Both the position numbers and the translations under genes were made by a program. A stretch of DNA of 19,084 nucleotides from Lachnospiraceae bacterium (GTDB lineage: Bacteria > Bacillota > Clostridia > Lachnospirales > Lachnospiraceae): assembly GCA_017443685.1 (NCBI GenBank), contig JAFSYD010000309.1, positions 1 to 19,084 on the forward strand. Reading direction: 5' to 3'. Every line of letters begins with the position of its first letter. The first letter of the stretch is position 1. Under the pieces are notes generated by a model that was given only the letters and a program-made list of their open reading frames with translations, was not told where the DNA came from and did not search any database. Shown one piece after another: positions 16,619 to 19,084 of this stretch.

Positions 16619-17143
16619 TCACCTGCTTCCCGTGAACATGGCGACCATTTCCTCCACGCTGATCTCATTTTTGATTACCAGCCGCAGGCTTCCTTCCGTT
16701 CCCTCGGCCGCACCTACAGCCACGTCAGCGGCCGTGAACATGCATTTCAGCAGCGCCTCATCCGAAATATCCGCCGAAAGCGGAAGCGTATTGCGGTAAA
16801 CGAGAGTGCGGTCGTCATTGCCCAGAGCGTATGCGCCGCAGGGCAGATAATAGTTGAGCCGGGACGTCGCCGCGGCAATATCGGCAGCCGCCTCCTTCGG
16901 GGCTTCATTTAACAGGGTGATGACGACGGAGAAATACAGGATGCCCTCATCATCCAGCGGAATAAAGAAAAATTCCCCTAACACACTGGTAAGCTCCACG
17001 CCGAACTCGGCAATCTCCGCCCGAAGAACATCCATCGGCGCACCGAGCTCATCGGCGGTAAACAGGGAGCCCTCCCCAATAAATTCCTGCTCCTTCAGCT
17101 GCTCCCAAAGCCCTTCTAACAGTCTGCGTTTTCTTTCTTCCAT
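16619..17143 (-). CDS. YbjN / type III chaperone-like small protein
   Basis: This 174-residue acidic protein has no signal peptide or membrane segment. It has the alternating pattern of the YbjN / type III secretion chaperone fold: an N-terminal helix and acidic strands, FFFIPLDDEGILYFSVVITL, a helix leading to ATSRLNYYLPCGAYALGNDD, then TLVYRNTLPLSADISDEALL and a last helix. The assignment rests on pattern only and should be treated as a hypothesis. AGGAGGGGG lies 5 bases before ATG 17143, one of the strongest ribosome sites in the window. Its stop overlaps the alternative GTG start of the giant gene. Such proteins often bind a partner encoded next to them, which here would be the giant protein. 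Confidence 0.7.
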   Translation of the reverse strand: MEERKRRLLEGLWEQLKEQEFIGEGSLFTADELGAPMDVLRAEIAEFGVELTSVLGEFFFIPLDDEGILYFSVVITLLNEAPKEAAADIAAATSRLNYYLPCGAYALGNDDRTLVYRNTLPLSADISDEALLKCMFTAADVAVGAAEGTEGSLRLVIKNEISVEEMVAMFTGSR

Positions 17144-17170
17144 TTGAACCCCCTCCTAACATACTTTCTT

Positions 17171-17935
17171 CTATAACATAATCCTGCGGAACTCCCGCCA
17201 TGACAGGGTATCCTCCACCGCTCCGCCGTGCAGGGGCTTGACATACACCCGCTCGTCATCGGAAAACCGGTGTGTGGGAATGAAGCCTAACCCGGTGCGG
17301 ATGTGGATCGAAGCCCTGTTCGCATCCCGGATGCGCGCCTGCACGTAATCGAGCCATGTATGGTCCCGGGCGTAATCGAGCACAGCGATCGTCGTCTCTT
17401 CACAGTATCCCTTTCTGCGATGCTCGGGACTGATCACATAGCCGAGATCCGCCGTATCCCATGTAAAATCCTCCCGGTATTCGATCCCGTTCTGCCCGAT
17501 CAGCTCGCCCGTGCTCTTTAAGTAGACGCCCCATATTCCGAAACCGTAGACATGGTATATATTGTCAATATACTGCTGCCGGTAGCGGATCTCTTCCTCG
17601 CGGCCATAGAGCGGCTCGATGAACTCCGTGATCCCCGGATAGGAATACAGCCGGAACAGAGCCTCGATATCATCCGGTCCGAGCTCGCGAAGATAACAGT
17701 GTTCGGTCTCTATGCCGCCAAACGGCTCCGGCGTAAGCTCGATCCAATCCTCCCCGTCTTCTCCCCGGATCAGCTCTCCGCAATCCAATATCTGCCCACC
17801 CAAATTCCCCTGCGGTTCTTGACCGCAGCCTTCCATATCCGCCTCCGGCGCTTTATTCTTCGCATCCGCCTTTCCCATCCTTACGGGTGCGGCAACGACC
17901 TCCCATTCGTCCTTATTATCTGTACTTATAATCAT
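17171..17935 (-). CDS. GNAT-family acetyltransferase (RimJ/RimL type) with N-terminal extension
   Basis: This is a 254-residue protein. Residues 75-235 form an Acetyltransf_3-type domain as in RimJ/RimL: HCYLRELGPDDIEALFRLY, GIWGVYLKSTGELIGQNGI, LGYVISPEHRRKGYCEE and the closing NRASIHIRTGLGFI. The acyl-CoA loop RRKGYC (173-178) has Cys in place of the usual Gly/Ala, which may alter cofactor binding. The first 70 residues are a charged extension with no recognisable domain. ATG 17935 lies inside the end of recN (20-base overlap), so it is read from the recN transcript. The stop is TAG, a second example of normal UAG use here. The substrate is unknown. Confidence 0.85.
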   Translation of the reverse strand: MIISTDNKDEWEVVAAPVRMGKADAKNKAPEADMEGCGQEPQGNLGGQILDCGELIRGEDGEDWIELTPEPFGGIETEHCYLRELGPDDIEALFRLYSYPGITEFIEPLYGREEEIRYRQQYIDNIYHVYGFGIWGVYLKSTGELIGQNGIEYREDFTWDTADLGYVISPEHRRKGYCEETTIAVLDYARDHTWLDYVQARIRDANRASIHIRTGLGFIPTHRFSDDERVYVKPLHGGAVEDTLSWREFRRIML

Positions 17936-19084
17936 TGGCCTGCCTTTTCAATTCCCTTGCATTCTCCTTCACCGCTTCGGTGATCTGTGCGCCGCCTAAG
18001 AGCCTTGAGAGCTCCTCCACCGTCTCTTCCTCAGACAGCGGGTGGATTGCCGACACCGTCTTATCCGCCTCAATATGCTTCTCGATCAGAAAATGCGTAT
18101 CCGCCATCGACGCGATCTGCGGCAGATGCGTGATGCAGATGACCTGGTGCTCCTTCGCGACAACGGACAGCTTCTCGGACACTGCCTGCGCAGCGCGCCC
18201 TGAAATACCGGCATCGATCTCATCGAAGATCAGCGTGTCGATCGCGTCGCCCTTTGCAAGCACCGTCTTCACCGCAAGCATGATCCGCGACAGTTCGCCG
18301 CCGCTTGCCACATCAACAAGCGGGCGCAAGGGCTCTCCGGGATTTAAGGCGATCATAAATTCCGACTCGTCAAACCCGTTCGCGCTATATCCTTTTGTGC
18401 GCAAAAAAGCCATATCGAACCGCACATCCAGGAAGTTTAACTCCAAAAGCACCTCCGTCACCTGCGCGGTAAGCTCTTTTGCCGCCGCCTGCCGCAATGC
18501 GGATACCTCTTCGCAAAGTGCGGCAAGCTCATCTGTCGCCTTCTTTCGGCGGGCCTTTAAGTCCTCCAGATATTCGTCAAAATCGACTAGCTCCGCTATC
18601 TTCTTTTTGCGCTCCTCTAACGCGGCAAGCACCGTCTCGATCGTGGCACCGTACTTATCCTTTAAGCCGTTGATCAGATCCAGCCGCTTTGTTACCTCAT
18701 CGAACCGACCGCCGTCGAACTCGGCATCATCCATATATCCCGAAATGTCGCGGTTAAAATCCGAAAGCAGCGCATCCGCATCGGAAAGCAGCCGCTCCAT
18801 CTGACCGATCCGTTCGTCATATTCACTGACCAAAGACAGCTCCCGCAAGGCTCTGCCTACCTGCTCACTCGCGCTGCCGTCTCCTCCCGTCGAAGCATAG
18901 CAGATGCCGAGGGCTTCCATGATCTTACTGCTGTTGGAAAGCCTGCGGTATTCTTCTTCTAACCCCTCATCCTCACCGGGCGAAAGATGCGCTTCCTCGA
19001 TCTCGTCCGCCTCGTGCTGTAAGAATAAAAGCTCCTTTTTGCGCTCGGTATCCGAAAGCGAAACGCCGGCGAATTCCTTTTCCA
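17916..19084 (-). CDS. recN: DNA repair protein RecN, C-terminal part (5' end outside window)
   Basis: RecN is an SMC-like ATPase that acts early in double-strand-break repair. The frame is open from the right edge to a TAA at 17916, giving 388 residues of a protein usually about 560 long. The ATG at 18920 is internal: the codons before it continue family sequence (LLFLQHEADEIEEAHLSPGE). The visible part contains a coiled-coil region, then the head half: ABC signature ASGGELSRIMLAVK and Walker B LIFDEIDAGISG, followed by CITHLPQIASMADTHF with the conserved switch histidine. The gene is complete at its C-terminus and overlaps the following acetyltransferase gene by 20 bases, which ties the downstream series to the recN promoter. 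argR often precedes recN but would be outside this window. Confidence 0.96.
   Translation of the reverse strand, partial: EKEFAGVSLSDTERKKELLFLQHEADEIEEAHLSPGEDEGLEEEYRRLSNSSKIMEALGICYASTGGDGSASEQVGRALRELSLVSEYDERIGQMERLLSDADALLSDFNRDISGYMDDAEFDGGRFDEVTKRLDLINGLKDKYGATIETVLAALEERKKKIAELVDFDEYLEDLKARRKKATDELAALCEEVSALRQAAAKELTAQVTEVLLELNFLDVRFDMAFLRTKGYSANGFDESEFMIALNPGEPLRPLVDVASGGELSRIMLAVKTVLAKGDAIDTLIFDEIDAGISGRAAQAVSEKLSVVAKEHQVICITHLPQIASMADTHFLIEKHIEADKTVSAIHPLSEEETVEELSRLLGGAQITEAVKENARELKRQANDYKYR

Noticed and set aside
1..19084. CRISPR arrays, tRNA or rRNA genes, phage genes
   Set aside because: No regularly spaced repeats, cloverleaf-like sequences, rRNA segments or phage structural genes were seen on either strand.

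Overview
This window looks like chromosomal DNA from a member of the Firmicutes (class Clostridia), most likely Lachnospiraceae. The grounds are the rho / rpmE / prmC / prfA neighbourhood, a DUF4364 gene divergent from rho, strong AGGAGG-type ribosome binding sites, GC-rich genes separated by AT-rich gaps, and consensus SigA-like promoters. Identification to genus is not possible from the sequence alone.

Layout from left to right. (1) Positions 1-225 hold a perfect-consensus promoter firing leftward out of the window, a dyad operator, and a separate rightward promoter. (2) A membrane-anchored diguanylate cyclase with an extracytoplasmic ABC_sub_bind-type sensor lies at 226-1926. (3) A 134-bp element at 1938-2071 has imperfect terminal inverted repeats beginning GTA and an 8-bp direct repeat on either side. 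It looks like a small non-autonomous (MITE-like) element, possibly mobilised by an IS66-type transposase. (4) A ChvE/XylF-like sugar-binding lipoprotein gene on the minus strand is cut by an in-frame TAG, with 36 family-like codons still open beyond it. (5) Upstream of it on the same strand lie the translation-termination genes prmC and prfA, then rpmE (L31), a lone chemotaxis receptor and rho. (6) Divergent from rho is a DUF4364 gene, ending in a bidirectional terminator shared with the yajC end of a SEC-C / thrS / yajC operon. (7) From 12749 to the right end is a tightly packed minus-strand series, in transcription order recN (5' end outside the window), a GNAT acetyltransferase, a 174-residue protein resembling the YbjN / type III chaperone fold, a protein of about 1010 residues with no domain I recognise, and a second GNAT protein.

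Most genes are housekeeping: translation termination, Rho termination, L31, ThrRS, YajC and RecN. The accessory layer is signal-related: a ligand-sensing cyclase without an inhibitory site, a sugar-binding lipoprotein without transporter partners, and a Cache-domain receptor without other chemotaxis genes nearby. The least explained unit is the chaperone-like gene overlapped by the giant gene. The large protein has a charged, proline- and alanine-rich N-terminal two thirds and a cluster of glycine-rich hydrophobic segments near its C-terminus. A chaperone plus membrane-active partner is a reasonable hypothesis, but it is inference only; no secretion apparatus is visible in this window.
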